Source: Salinimicrobium marinum
GTDB lineage: Bacteria > Bacteroidota > Bacteroidia > Flavobacteriales > Flavobacteriaceae
Direction: 5' to 3'
NCBI RefSeq assembly: GCF_014651535.1
Contig: NZ_BMXB01000006.1
Span: forward strand, 113,455-177,454
Length of the DNA: 64,000 nt
Shown here in pieces: positions 1 through 9,146 of this stretch; the first letter of the stretch is position 1; each line of letters begins with the position of its first letter. Position numbers and translations under genes: made by a program. The notes under the pieces were generated by a model. It did not search any database and had not been told where the DNA came from. It was given only the letters and a program-made list of their open reading frames with translations.

Positions 1-159
1 CCGGCAGATTCAGATGAAGTTATAGCGCATACAGAAATGATTGGAGGAGGAGAAAGTACCACCATCGAATTTGAAGCTCCCGAAGCAGGAACCTACACTT
101 TTATTTGTAGTTTTCCGGGACATTATGTTCAAATGCAGGGAGAATTTATCGTAGAATAA
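1..159 (+). CDS. Azurin/plastocyanin-like cupredoxin (C-terminal part)
   Basis: The window opens inside a reading frame that runs 52 codons to a TAA at 157-159. The end of the protein reads CSFPGHYVQMQG, the type-1 copper site of small blue copper proteins: Cys, His and Met ligands in the order C-x4-H-x4-M. The first His ligand would lie upstream, outside the window. Such proteins are periplasmic one-electron carriers. Identification rests on this single motif and the following short beta-strand (GEFIVE). The gene is followed by a strong terminator, so it is the last gene of its transcript. Confidence 0.8.
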   Translation, partial: PADSDEVIAHTEMIGGGESTTIEFEAPEAGTYTFICSFPGHYVQMQGEFIVE

Positions 160-181
160 ATTCTGAAAACTTCAAGAATAT

Positions 182-212
182 AAATCCTGAGCCCGGCTCA
201 GGATTTTTTTTT
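182..212 (+). terminator. Rho-independent terminator after the cupredoxin gene
   Basis: A perfect 10-bp stem, AATCCTGAGC / GCTCAGGATT, with a 3-nt loop is followed by a run of eight or nine T. It lies about 20 nt after the cupredoxin stop codon. Confidence 0.9.
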
Positions 213-344
213 GCTTCAACTTCTCCTTACAACCTGGTTTAACAGAAGAAAAAGAAAAAATAACGTGGATTTAGCTTTTCATTCAATAATTATTTAAATC
301 TTTAATAGGCACAATAAAGAACAGTATTTAAAAAATTCCAGAAT

Positions 345-1274
345 ATGATATTAACACTTACCGTGAATCCCGCACTGGATATTTATACCACTGTAGAACA
401 CATAGAATCTAATGAGAAATTAAGATGTAAAGCTCCAAAAAATGATCCTGGTGGTGGTGGCGTAAATGTATCTCGAGTGATCAAACGACTTGGAGGGGAT
501 TCTACGGCAGTTTATACCAAAGGGGGCTATACCGGTGATATGTTCCATGATCTTCTAGAGCAGGAAGGTATTCGCCAGGACACGGTACAGGTGAAAAATA
601 ATCTAAGACAGAACTTTGCGGTCACCGAAACTTCTACGGGCAAACTTTATCGCTTCGGAATGCCGGGAGCACCTTTAGCAGCTTCGGAATATGAAGCGAT
701 CCTGGAAAAGATCGATGCCTATCCGGAAGCAGAATTCCTGGTGGCAAGCGGAAGTCTGCCACCCGGTGCGCCTGAAGATTTTTATGCCAGGGTAGCAAAA
801 AGAGCTAAAAAGAATAACATTAAATTTATCCTTGATACCTCAGGAAAAGCTTTTTCGGAAGTTCTTAAGGAGGGAGCTTATCTTTTAAAACCCAATATGA
901 GAGAGCTGCGAGATCTTACCGGCCAAAGTGCAGAAAGTGAACAGGAACAGAAAGAACTCCTACTGGAGGTACTCGAAAAACATGATATTGAAGTGATCGT
1001 GGCTTCCCTGGGAGCCAACGGTGCTTATCTGGCAAAAGACGGGAAGGTGCAGCATTTCCCTGCCCCTTCTGTAGAACATATAAGTTCAATTGGAGCAGGG
1101 GATAGTATGGTGGCAGGAATTGTTTACAGTCTTTCCCGGGGGAACCCAGTAGATAAAGCTGTTCTTTACGGACTTGCCTGTGGAAGTGCAACCATAAAAT
1201 CTCCGGGAACGGAACTACTGCAAAAAGAAGATGTAGTACAGCTTTACAGTCAGATGACGGGCGATAACAAATAA
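345..1274 (+). CDS. PfkB-family sugar-phosphate kinase (1-phosphofructokinase / 6-phosphofructokinase-2 type)
   Basis: This 309-residue protein has full length for the ribokinase/PfkB fold. It starts MILTLTVNPALD, typical of the PfkB/LacC/FruK group. The glycine-rich GGGGVNVSR segment sits near residues 36-44, and the C-terminal signature SIGAGDSMVAG carries the catalytic base Asp around residue 253. These enzymes phosphorylate hexose monophosphates in the cytoplasm. Without a PTS gene nearby, a 6-phosphofructokinase or tagatose-6-phosphate kinase role is as likely as a FruK role. otsB follows 32 nt downstream, so the two are probably co-transcribed. The ATG at 345 has no clear Shine-Dalgarno sequence, as is usual in this phylum. 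Family call is firm, substrate is not. Confidence 0.9.
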   Translation: MILTLTVNPALDIYTTVEHIESNEKLRCKAPKNDPGGGGVNVSRVIKRLGGDSTAVYTKGGYTGDMFHDLLEQEGIRQDTVQVKNNLRQNFAVTETSTGKLYRFGMPGAPLAASEYEAILEKIDAYPEAEFLVASGSLPPGAPEDFYARVAKRAKKNNIKFILDTSGKAFSEVLKEGAYLLKPNMRELRDLTGQSAESEQEQKELLLEVLEKHDIEVIVASLGANGAYLAKDGKVQHFPAPSVEHISSIGAGDSMVAGIVYSLSRGNPVDKAVLYGLACGSATIKSPGTELLQKEDVVQLYSQMTGDNK

Positions 1275-1306
1275 ATTTTATTCAATAAATACAGCTAAAC
1301 CAACCC

Positions 1307-2107
1307 ATGGAAACGAAAAAAGAGAAATTTCCCGCAGATCTACCTTCAGCTTTAAATAATTTTCAAAAAGTAAAGGAAGCTTTTCCGGAGTCGGGTCCGT
1401 TGTTGTTTCTGGATTTTGACGGTACCCTGGCACCTATTGTGGATCATCATGATGATGCTGCCATTTCAGAAGAAATGAAATCATTGGTTAAAAAGTTATC
1501 TCAAAGATTTCCGCTTGCCGTAGTAAGTGGAAGGGGACTTTCAGATGTTCGCAAAAGGGTCGATCTTCCGGAATTATATTATGCTGGCAGCCATGGATTT
1601 GAAATCTCCGGACCCAATGGATTTTCCAAAGATCATGAAGAGGCAGTAAAAGTGATTCCGGTTTTTAATGAAATAGAACCTATTTTAAAGGATAAACTTA
1701 AAGACATTCCCGGAGTGGATTTTGAGAGAAAGAAATTCACGCTGGCCATCCATTACCGGCAGGTGCCACAGGCGCAGGAGGAAGAAGTGCATTCTGCAGT
1801 TTCAAAGGTGCTGGAAGATCATAAACAGGTAACGAAAGCTGACGGGAAAAAAGTAATTGAGATTAGACCCGCCATTGACTGGCACAAAGGAAGAGCGGTG
1901 GAATTCCTCAAAAAACAACTTAGTCAAGAAGAAAATACATTTTCGGTGTATGTAGGAGATGATGTTACAGATGAAGATGCATTTGAATTTGTAAGTAACG
2001 GATTGGGTGTGCTTGTAGGAGAGCATGGCCGGCAGACTTTTGCAGATTACAGCCTGAAGGATCTGGAGGAAGTAAAATCCTTTTTTCGGAAATTACTGGA
2101 GGAATAG
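1307..2107 (+). CDS. otsB: Trehalose-6-phosphate phosphatase
   Basis: This 266-residue HAD-superfamily phosphatase has motif I FLDFDGTLAP (Asp36 nucleophile, Asp38 acid/base) and the C-terminal metal-binding motif VGDDVTDEDAFEF. Between them the OtsB landmarks VSGR and GSHGFE are visible. It removes phosphate from trehalose-6-phosphate, the last step of trehalose synthesis, usually an osmo- or desiccation response. The partner synthase otsA is not in the window. The gene follows the PfkB gene by 32 nt and its stop is only 20 nt from the stop of the convergent DUF6544 gene, with no obvious terminator between. Confidence 0.93.
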   Translation: METKKEKFPADLPSALNNFQKVKEAFPESGPLLFLDFDGTLAPIVDHHDDAAISEEMKSLVKKLSQRFPLAVVSGRGLSDVRKRVDLPELYYAGSHGFEISGPNGFSKDHEEAVKVIPVFNEIEPILKDKLKDIPGVDFERKKFTLAIHYRQVPQAQEEEVHSAVSKVLEDHKQVTKADGKKVIEIRPAIDWHKGRAVEFLKKQLSQEENTFSVYVGDDVTDEDAFEFVSNGLGVLVGEHGRQTFADYSLKDLEEVKSFFRKLLEE

Positions 2108-2127
2108 AATGAGATATTCTGTACGAG

Positions 2128-3270
2128 CTATATATAAGTTTCGGTTGGACTAAGCTCTGTTTCTGAAGAATGATAGGGATGCTTTACATTATATTCCAGG
2201 TGAGTGATCTCCAGGTGAAGCCAGGTGAAATCGCCATCCGGTAATTTCCAGGTAACTCTGCAGTTCGAAGGAATGCGGGTGCCGTTGAATTCCCGGTAGT
2301 CAAGAGCTTCCACCAGCCAGGGTTCCTGTTTGGCGTCTTTTCCGCCACCTCTGTATCGCAAGGCCTCAAAAGATTGAAAATCTCCGGTTTCAGAAAAGCT
2401 AAAGGTGCCTGATACTTTCTGATCACCGACTCTTATAGTAGCCTGTGCTGTATGTTTACCGATCTGTTCCCAATGGAGATATTCCTTTGCTGCTGCAGAA
2501 GGAAACCAGCAAATTTCTGAAAGATACCTTATCATGGTTCCGGAATTGATCCTGTCATTGGATTTTTCATCTACCACCTTGAACAAAGACAGCAACTTTA
2601 TTAGCATTTTTCCCTGACCATTTTTTAATTGGTCCCTTCCGTGGAGATAAATAAGAGGCATGGGCTGAACCCTTGTGGTCCAGACGAAGCCCGGATCCTG
2701 CACATTAAAATATTGTTCCGCAGAAAAGGGCATCCAGCTCCCATCGGGCTTTGTCCTCATCTTTCCCTGCTGTTTCAACCGTAGCGTTACAATTTCAGAA
2801 GTAACGGCGCTCCCCGATCTTTTGATCCATTTCTGAACTGCAGGTGGGAGGGAGACAAAATCTGCAGGGCGATGGACTTTCAGGTTTTCAATTTCAGCAT
2901 TTTCAAATAATCCGGAACCTTCCTTTAAAGTGGCATTATTGAATTCCATTTTTCCATAGGCCGGGATACTTATCGCAATAATCACAAAGTTGAGAATGGT
3001 GCCATATTTTGCATCACCCCAGTTTAAAGTAATAAGGAATTGAGACATGATCACTGCAGCAATGGTTATTTGTGGCCATCGTTCTGCCTTCATATAATAA
3101 GCTGTCAAAGCCGCAAAGAATAGTAGGGCTGTAAACAACCATAATACTCCCAACGGCCTTGAAATTGTTTGACTCAATTCACTTACTGTTGCGGGACGAA
3201 AAGCTTTGACCACGCCCACCATGTGTATGGATCCATGAAGAAGTAAGATAATTAAAAACAGCGTCCTCAT
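2128..3270 (-). CDS. DUF6544/DUF6920-type membrane protein
   Basis: This 380-residue protein has about four hydrophobic helices in the first 110 residues (one at the very N-terminus, then around 40-60, 70-85 and 90-105), followed by a soluble, beta-rich domain of about 260 residues. The soluble part contains LPPAVQKWIKRSG, LRLKQQGKMR, PFSAEQYFN and the end motif RIPSNCRVTWKLPDGDF, a pattern I associate with the DUF6544 (formerly DUF6920) family of unknown function. No catalytic residues are apparent. It stands alone, convergent with otsB and divergent from nothing obvious; the universal stress genes lie upstream on the same strand 32 nt away, so read-through is possible. Confidence 0.75.
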   Translation of the reverse strand: MRTLFLIILLLHGSIHMVGVVKAFRPATVSELSQTISRPLGVLWLFTALLFFAALTAYYMKAERWPQITIAAVIMSQFLITLNWGDAKYGTILNFVIIAISIPAYGKMEFNNATLKEGSGLFENAEIENLKVHRPADFVSLPPAVQKWIKRSGSAVTSEIVTLRLKQQGKMRTKPDGSWMPFSAEQYFNVQDPGFVWTTRVQPMPLIYLHGRDQLKNGQGKMLIKLLSLFKVVDEKSNDRINSGTMIRYLSEICWFPSAAAKEYLHWEQIGKHTAQATIRVGDQKVSGTFSFSETGDFQSFEALRYRGGGKDAKQEPWLVEALDYREFNGTRIPSNCRVTWKLPDGDFTWLHLEITHLEYNVKHPYHSSETELSPTETYI

Positions 3271-3301
3271 ATGTTACGAATTGAATGCTTACATATTTCT
3301 C

Positions 3302-4159
3302 TTACTTTCTTTTTAAATGTAACACAAGCACAGGTACCATAGAGTCATAGCCAATCTCCTTGACCAGAGGTTGCAGGAAGAGGTTGTAGAAGAAATTGTG
3401 CTTTTTATTGATAATAGCCAGCATATGACTTTCTCTACTGGCAATAAAAGAATTGATGCCTTCAGCTATTTTTTTATGTGCAAGGGAATGGAAACTGTGA
3501 TCTACATCTTCCAGAATATCTTCCAGCATTCCTTTATTCACTTCCTGTTCTGCAGTCATCTTATCGGTGTTTTGAATATGTAACACCCTAATAGCTGCAT
3601 TATATAATCTTGCGGTATTGATAAGGTCCTTAAGTTCCCGTCTCTTGTAAAAGGTTTGATAATTGGTGGCGAAAACAATTTCCTTTTTCTCACCATCAAT
3701 AAAGCTGGCATTTTCGGGGATTATCAGGGTAGGGCAGCAATAAAGATTTTCCATAACATCTACTGCGGTACTACCATAAATTTTTTGGATAGGATTATTT
3801 TCTCCCTTTGTACCCATTACGATCATCTCGATATCTTTGTTTCTTACCGCTTCACGAATTGCTTCCAGGACAGAGTTATAGGTAGAGATCTTTTCAAACC
3901 GGTGCTGTGAATTTTCAGATCTGTGGGCAATACCTTCCATTAGGTCATCCAGGCCGGTTTCAGATTTTTCTTTGGCCTTCAAATAGTTCGGATTATCGGG
4001 ATTTGGCGCCATCAAAATATCTGTAGTAAGTTGGTAATTCTGATATGCATTAAGCAGATAAAAGGTGCATTTTTCATCCTGGAACAAATTGAGGGCATAG
4101 CTTAATGCATTCCAGGCATTTTCAGAAAAGTCGGTCGGAATAAGGATATTCTTTCTCAT
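3302..4159 (-). CDS. Universal stress protein (tandem UspA domains)
   Basis: The 285-residue protein has two UspA-like domains. The first starts MRKNILIPTDFSENAWNAL and includes the nucleotide-binding-type motif VMGTKGENN..IYGSTAVDVMENL (G-x2-G-x9-G[S/T] pattern). The second is more degenerate. This is the two-domain type common in Flavobacteriia. Such proteins bind ATP/AMP in the cytoplasm and are induced by starvation, redox or membrane stress. It is the last of three consecutive usp genes on this strand and follows the frameshifted copy by 11 nt, so all three are probably one transcript. Confidence 0.9.
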   Translation of the reverse strand: MRKNILIPTDFSENAWNALSYALNLFQDEKCTFYLLNAYQNYQLTTDILMAPNPDNPNYLKAKEKSETGLDDLMEGIAHRSENSQHRFEKISTYNSVLEAIREAVRNKDIEMIVMGTKGENNPIQKIYGSTAVDVMENLYCCPTLIIPENASFIDGEKKEIVFATNYQTFYKRRELKDLINTARLYNAAIRVLHIQNTDKMTAEQEVNKGMLEDILEDVDHSFHSLAHKKIAEGINSFIASRESHMLAIINKKHNFFYNLFLQPLVKEIGYDSMVPVLVLHLKRK

Positions 4160-4170
4160 GATAGTAAGAA

Positions 4171-5087
4171 TTAAATTATAGAATCTTTTGGATAGGATGA
4201 GTGAAAATTTTGGTTGGTGTCTACACCATTATGTGCAGTTGTAGCTTTTCCGGTGGGAGGAAGAACTAAAAATGGTATTTTAATATGAAATCCTATTTGG
4301 TTGACTACAGGCCTGAAAAACAGATTTTCGAAAAACGAATGCTTGTTATTTACCATTACCAGTAAATCTACCAGATGATCTTCCTGAAATTTGTTCACGG
4401 CTTCGGGCACGCTTTTTTCTGATATACTATGGAACCTAAAATCTTCAGCTTTAAAATATTCCCTCAGAAAACATTTTTGCTGCATTTGAAATTCACTTAA
4501 AGAAATTCCAAAATCTACATTCAGAATATCCAGTCTGCAGGTTTTTTGATGTAAAATTTCCCGTACTATTTGCAACGGATTTTTAGAAAAATCTGTTCCG
4601 AAATCTGAAGGAAAAAGTAGGGTCTTGGGAGTTTTATATACATATTGAGAAGGAATGGCCAGCAAGGGGCAGGTAACTTTTTGCATGGCATATACAGTAT
4701 TGCTCCCAAAAAGAATTTCTTTTGCTCCAGTAGCGCCTTTTGTACCCATCACCACAAGGTCCATGTTCTTTTGGGCCACTTGTTCTTTAATTTCTTCGCT
4801 AAGATTATTGAAAGAAGAAATGGTTACAATTGGTGTCTGGAATTATTGATCTTTTTGGTGATCCTGGTTTTTAAACGTTCCAGGTTTTGCTCCGAATTGC
4901 TCTTGTAAGATTCAGTGAGATCGGGCGAAGAGTAACTGTTGAGCATGTATTCCGAATCATATATCACAGGAGTATAAGTGTTCAGTAAAAAGAAAGTACA
5001 GTCTTCCTCTGCAAAAAAATTAAGTGCGTAGTTGAGAGCATTAGAGGCATTCTGAGAAAAATCCGTGGGTATAAGTATCCTTTTCAT
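4171..5087 (-). pseudogene. Universal stress protein, disrupted by a frameshift
   Basis: Two abutting reading frames together make one two-domain universal stress protein. The N-terminal frame (5087 to about 4824) starts MKRILIPTDFSQNASNAL and stops after KKINNSRHQL. The C-terminal frame, readable without stop from about 4845 as PIVTISSFNNLSEE, contains VVMGTKGATGAKEI and ends at 4171. The intact neighbours have the same join (VSSFGLLVDEVND before VMGTRG). A single missing base around 4830-4850 explains the break. If repaired the protein would be about 305 residues, like its two neighbours. A sequencing error cannot be excluded. The downstream frame could still be translated from the GTG at 4779. 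Confidence 0.8.
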
Positions 5088-5091
5088 CTTT

Positions 5092-5952
5092 CTAGTTATT
5101 TTCAGTGATTCGGCTGAAATTCTGAAGCACCATAAAAGGCACTTTGGGGTTCAGACTTATTTTATCTATGGTAGAAGGCGCCAGTATGGTTTCAAGATAT
5201 GTCTGCCGGGAATTCACCATCACCAGCAGGTCTATCTGGTATTGATCAATGAATTTATTAATGGCGTCCTCTTTGGAAAAAGCATCACGGCCGTGACTTT
5301 CAAGCCTAATTTCATGAAATGCATCTTCCATAAACAATTTATTATCTCTTTGACGTAATGAGCTAATGGGAAATTTAGAAATATGGAGAAGATGGATCTT
5401 TGCACAAAATTTTCTTGCGATCTCCCCAACCAGTTTTAATTCTCTTCGTTGATACGGTAATAGGAAGTTTGTGGGAAAGAGAATATTTTCGGGAGTCTTG
5501 AATTCATAATTTTCCGGAATGCATAGTACAGGACTTTGGACATATTTTATTACCTGTAGCGTATTGCTGCCAAAAGTTATTTTTCGGTCATTGGTTTTTC
5601 CGCGGGTGCCCATCACAGCTACATCTGCATTCTCTTTGTTGATGAGATCATTTACCTCGTCTACGAGCAGTCCGAAGGAGGAGACCAGTTTATAAGTGTG
5701 TTTGGGGTTTGGAGAGAGTGCTGTGATCTTTTTCCTTATCTTTTCAAGTTGCAGGTTAGATGCTTCCATTATATCTTTTTTGATGCTTTTGAAAGCATCT
5801 TCAGTAAGATCTTTTTCATCCTTGTAAATTTCTTCGGCATATGCATGCAAGAGGAGAAATTCCGATTGTTCATACTTGAACAATTCAGAAGCATACCTTA
5901 GTGCATTGAAGGCATTTTCTGAAAAATCTGTGGGTACTACTATCTTTCTCAT
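5092..5952 (-). CDS. Universal stress protein (tandem UspA domains)
   Basis: This 286-residue protein is read from the ATG at 5952 (MRKIVVPTDFSENAFNAL), which aligns with the starts of the two neighbouring usp genes; an in-frame ATG six codons upstream is less likely. The first UspA domain contains VSSFGLLVDEVND and VMGTRGKTNDRKITFGSNTLQV; a second, weaker UspA domain follows (about residues 145-286). It is the first gene of the three-gene usp cluster and ends 4 nt before the start of the next copy. Function by family: nucleotide-binding cytoplasmic stress protein. Confidence 0.9.
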   Translation of the reverse strand: MRKIVVPTDFSENAFNALRYASELFKYEQSEFLLLHAYAEEIYKDEKDLTEDAFKSIKKDIMEASNLQLEKIRKKITALSPNPKHTYKLVSSFGLLVDEVNDLINKENADVAVMGTRGKTNDRKITFGSNTLQVIKYVQSPVLCIPENYEFKTPENILFPTNFLLPYQRRELKLVGEIARKFCAKIHLLHISKFPISSLRQRDNKLFMEDAFHEIRLESHGRDAFSKEDAINKFIDQYQIDLLVMVNSRQTYLETILAPSTIDKISLNPKVPFMVLQNFSRITENN

Positions 5953-5970
5953 GATCCTGAAACTATACAT

Positions 5971-6382
5971 TAAATGTATATCGATTTCTCTCCTGAAACT
6001 ATGACGCTTATCAGTTTAAGAAAATATTTTGGAAGAATGCCTGAGAGCTTTTTTGAGAAGTAGAATGAAAAGGAGATTTTTTCTTCTGAAGTTAAATCCA
6101 CATGTCCTCTTTGAGCTGAAAGATTCAGGGACTGAGCAGCTATATCGATTTCGTAAACTGCTCATTAGAGGAGCGTTGTAAAGATTTTCTTCAGAAAATG
6201 ACTTTTCCGGAAGAAAAATAAGGAACGAACGCTGTCGAAATTTATTTTGTGCTTTCTGTTTTTGCTTTAAAGTGTTTAAAATCAATAATATAAATGTTGT
6301 AAAAATATTTTTGACTGTATGTTTTTTGAATAGGGGAATCACATACATTTGGCGAACAAAATCAATTAATAATAATTTTAAA
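5971..6382. other. Intergenic region with one promoter
   Basis: 412 bases between the divergent usp cluster and the small lipoprotein. The only recognisable element is the promoter at 6325-6351. Frames open here on the minus strand have no protein-like composition. Confidence 0.6.
6325..6351 (+). promoter_or_regulatory. Bacteroidota-type promoter of the small lipoprotein gene
   Basis: TACATTTG at 6344-6351 matches the -7 element TAnnTTTG of this phylum. TTTG at 6325-6328 could be the -33 element, although the spacing (15 nt) is shorter than usual. Transcription would begin about 25 nt before the ATG at 6383. Confidence 0.5.
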
Positions 6383-6613
6383 ATGAAAAAATCATTTTTG
6401 ACTCTTGCAGTTTTCGCATTAGTTTTAAGTTTTACTTCTTGTAAAGAAACTCCAGCTGAATCTACTGAGGAAGTGGAAGTTATTGAAGGAACAGAGGTTG
6501 AAGAAACCGAAGTTGAAGAAGTTCCTGTGGAAGCAGAAACTCCTGCAGAAGTAGATTCACTTTCAACTCAGGAAGTAGCAGAAGATGAAATAAATGAAAC
6601 TCCTGTAATCTAA
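6383..6613 (+). CDS. Small acidic lipoprotein
   Basis: This 76-residue protein has a signal peptide ending in the lipobox LSFTSC (Cys20). The rest is almost entirely Glu, Val, Thr and Pro, with repeats of the kind EVEE/EVEV and E-x-P-A-E. It is predicted to be a disordered, very acidic peptide tethered to the membrane. The ATG at 6383 is chosen because it gives the signal peptide; the longer frame has no such feature. It has its own promoter and a strong terminator, so it is monocistronic. No function can be assigned. Similar low-complexity lipoproteins are frequent in flavobacteria. Confidence 0.8.
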   Translation: MKKSFLTLAVFALVLSFTSCKETPAESTEEVEVIEGTEVEETEVEEVPVEAETPAEVDSLSTQEVAEDEINETPVI

Positions 6614-6637
6614 TTCAGGATCTTTCGAGATATTTTG

Positions 6638-6665
6638 AACCCGGCCTAACAGCCGGGTTTTTATT
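6638..6665 (+). terminator. Terminator of the small lipoprotein gene
   Basis: AACCCGGC / GCCGGGTT stem (8 bp) with a 6-nt loop, followed by TTTATTTTT. Confidence 0.9.
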
Positions 6666-6752
6666 TTTAAAATAATTTCCTGATCATCTTTTGATTATCT
6701 CGAAATGTGCTGGAATTGTTCCGTAGCTTCTATATTTGTGAAAAATATCAAT

Positions 6753-7841
6753 ATGTGGCAGGAGGCAATCACAGCTGTACAATCGAATAACGAAAGCTGG
6801 ATAACACAACATAGACGGCATTTCATTAAATTTTTCCGGGAACAGAATATAAAGCCTAAAGGCAAGCTCAATAAAACTGCCCTACAGGAACATTACAACA
6901 CCCGACTTTTTAAAATGTATCTTCCGAAAGCTTTGGGAGGCCTTGAATTGCCGCTTCATATTGGCAGCCGCTGGATCGAAAATGCCTCCACTCTCGATAG
7001 TAATTGGGGCTGGTTATTGGCTATAGGTACCGGCGGTGCCTATTTTGCCGATTATATGCCTTCAACAATTGCGGAAAAATTCTTTCTTCCAGAGGAAGCA
7101 CTGGTAGCCGGTAGCGGAAAACCAGACGGAAAAGCAGTTAATAGGAATAATGGCTTTAAAGTGGTATCGGGAACCTGGAGTTACTGCAGCGGAGCAGAGC
7201 AGGCTTCACTTTTTACGGCTGTGGTGCCTGCAGAACAAGGAAATCTGGCTGTCATTTTACCTGTGGATAAGGTAGAAATTATCAGGGACTGGAATGCTAT
7301 TGGGCTTCCTCTAACCTGCAGCCATACCATTGTTGCCAAAGAGATCACGGTTTCTGAAGAATACTTTTTTGACCTGACTCAAACTCCACGTAAATCCACG
7401 TATCCTTTAGCCACCTATCCTTTCCTGCTGTTCGCACGGGCTTGTTTTGTTCCTGTCCTGATTGGGATAAGTCTTTCCTTCTGGAAAGAAGTAGAATCTT
7501 TACTGATAGAAAAAGAGACGGTATGGAAGAAATATCAACCGGAGCGGTATAAGTATGTTAAGGAAAGGATGGAAGATTTTGCTTCCAGGGTTCTGGAGCT
7601 TAAAGAAGATTTTTACAGTACTCTGGAAGAAAGCTGGAAGGAACATCAGTCCGGAGGGGATCTTCAAGAAAAGGAGCTTTCAGAAAAAAGCTTTGAAATT
7701 GCAGATCATTGCTATCGTTCATCTGCAGAGATTTTACCGGTTCTGGGAATGAATGTTCTGGATCAAACCCATCCTATCCAGTTGCTTTGGCAGGATTTGC
7801 AAACGGCAGGACAACATGCTGTTTTTCAAAATTATGTGTAG
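6753..7841 (+). CDS. Acyl-CoA dehydrogenase-like flavoprotein
   Basis: This protein has 362 residues from the ATG at 6753 (MWQEAITAVQ). It resembles the acyl-CoA dehydrogenase/flavin-dependent monooxygenase (HpaH, DszC) superfamily: an N-terminal helical part with MYLPKALGGLELPL, a middle beta domain with VSGTWSYCSGAEQASLFTA, where a flavin would bind, and a C-terminal helical bundle. The usual catalytic glutamate of acyl-CoA dehydrogenases is not obvious, so a monooxygenase-like or diverged role is possible. TATATTTG at 6731-6738 could be the -7 promoter element, leaving a very short leader. It is monocistronic, with a bidirectional terminator about 150 nt downstream. Confidence 0.75.
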   Translation: MWQEAITAVQSNNESWITQHRRHFIKFFREQNIKPKGKLNKTALQEHYNTRLFKMYLPKALGGLELPLHIGSRWIENASTLDSNWGWLLAIGTGGAYFADYMPSTIAEKFFLPEEALVAGSGKPDGKAVNRNNGFKVVSGTWSYCSGAEQASLFTAVVPAEQGNLAVILPVDKVEIIRDWNAIGLPLTCSHTIVAKEITVSEEYFFDLTQTPRKSTYPLATYPFLLFARACFVPVLIGISLSFWKEVESLLIEKETVWKKYQPERYKYVKERMEDFASRVLELKEDFYSTLEESWKEHQSGGDLQEKELSEKSFEIADHCYRSSAEILPVLGMNVLDQTHPIQLLWQDLQTAGQHAVFQNYV

Positions 7842-7994
7842 ATTTTATTCCGTAAATATTGTTCTTTTTTTAAAATTCACCATTTCTGGGTATTGTCTCT
7901 TTTGTAAGCATCCATTATATTTAATTCAGGAAGTTGATCAAAAGTTTTTTCAGACTTTGAAAGTATGAGGATAACCGGCTGGTCAATGGAAAAT

Positions 7995-8028
7995 AAAAAA
8001 TCGGGGAAGTAGGGGGCCCCGATTTTTT
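7995..8028. terminator. Bidirectional terminator
   Basis: AAAAAATCGGGG and CCCCGATTTTTT are perfect complements around a 10-nt loop. The T/A runs on both sides allow it to end both the flavoprotein transcript (+) and the LuxR gene (-). Confidence 0.85.
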
Positions 8029-8032
8029 TATT

Positions 8033-8689
8033 TTATATAAGATCGTAAGCATGCGCATATTCAGTAAATTCATATACTGAAGAAATTCCCAGCTTTTGTT
8101 TTATAAGTTTCCTGTGGGTATTCACTGTATCTACTGAAATGCATAATTCTTCTGAAATTTCTGCCGAACTTTTACCCAGTGCAACCAGGCGCAATACCTC
8201 TTTAGCACGTTTTCCAAGGGCCATAAATTTATCCAGATTTTTCTTGTAAAATTCATTTTCTGCCAGAAATCGTTCTGCCTTGTTAGGAATATGTTTCATT
8301 TGACCTATTGGGAAAGCGACGGTAACCATATGTGTTGGATTTTGTTGCTCATCCTGATGAAATATTCTTGTAGAAGATATGTGCCATACCCATTCCTTAC
8401 GCTCGTATATTCTTACCTGTTGAAAGAAAGTAAAGGTTTCTTCAGGATCATTGTTACGGAGCAGTTTTTTAATCTTTTCAATATAGTCTTCCATGTCTTC
8501 ATTATTGAAAAACCGCTCGTGGTATTCGGGACCCATTTCCCTTAATTCGTGCAGGCTTACGTCAAGCTGCTTTAGGCCTTTGGAAGACATATATAAAGTT
8601 TGAAAATCGGGAAGCCTGTGAACGATCACAACGCCTGGCATTAGCTCGGCACCCGGTGTAAACTGTTTTAACTTTTCTTCAATGGTCAC
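8033..8689 (-). CDS. PAS-like sensor with LuxR-type helix-turn-helix
   Basis: In this 218-residue protein, residues about 15-130 look like a PAS fold (GVVIVHRLPDFQTLYMSSKGL, then a WVWHISSTRIFH strand pair). Residues about 155-215 form a LuxR/FixJ DNA-binding domain: ALGKSSAEISEELCISVDTVNTHRKLIKQKLG. There is no receiver domain, so the signal is probably sensed directly by the PAS part in the cytoplasm. It is a single gene; the stop is 5 nt from the terminator. Its target is unknown. The PAS-LuxR architecture is common in Flavobacteriia. Confidence 0.85.
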   Translation of the reverse strand: MTIEEKLKQFTPGAELMPGVVIVHRLPDFQTLYMSSKGLKQLDVSLHELREMGPEYHERFFNNEDMEDYIEKIKKLLRNNDPEETFTFFQQVRIYERKEWVWHISSTRIFHQDEQQNPTHMVTVAFPIGQMKHIPNKAERFLAENEFYKKNLDKFMALGKRAKEVLRLVALGKSSAEISEELCISVDTVNTHRKLIKQKLGISSVYEFTEYAHAYDLI

Positions 8690-9146
8690 TTTTGGTCATC
8701 ATTAAGATTGGTATAGTTTTTTACTCTGTTATTCCGGGTTGCCATTTTATCAAGAAGGGCTGCTTGTATGAATACCTGTTTCGCAAGATATTCCCATTGT
8801 TCCTAAATTTTTTCACATTAGATCATCGGAACCTATTCAATAATAAGGCAGTTTGTCTAATTTACTTAAAAATATGCATTTATCGAAATAATATAATATT
8901 CCACTTGATAACCTCGTTGCTGATTCTTCATTTTATGGCAGGTGCAAGTATTCCGAACTTGTGGAGATACGGGAGCGATAGGGGGAATGTGCCTGGCAGC
9001 GGCAGGTAGCTTTGAAAAGAGCAATAGAAAATTGGTAAGAATAAAAAAAGGCTGTCAAAAAATACTTTTTACCTAAACCTGAAGTAATTTCAGAATGATG
9101 ATCTTAAAGCTTTCCGGACAGCCTTCCTTATTGGATGATGACTTAT
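8690..9146. other. Intergenic region with a long-range inverted repeat
   Basis: 457 bases upstream of the LuxR gene and downstream of the 182-residue hypothetical gene. AAGGCTGTC (9048-9056) and GACAGCCTT (9117-9125) are perfect complements 60 nt apart, with a smaller CTGAA/TTCAG hairpin between. On the minus strand this lies just after the stop of the 9147-9695 gene and may be its transcript end. No gene is supported; an open frame at 8692-9009 has no protein-like features. Confidence 0.5.

Noticed and set aside
6016..6348. 110-codon minus-strand frame upstream of the usp genes
   Set aside because: Composition is Phe/Lys/Ser-rich without a recognisable domain; it overlaps the promoter of the small lipoprotein gene.
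8692..9009. 105-codon plus-strand frame
   Set aside because: Hydrophobic, low-complexity translation typical of AT-rich non-coding DNA, no start signal, and it covers the upstream region of the LuxR gene.
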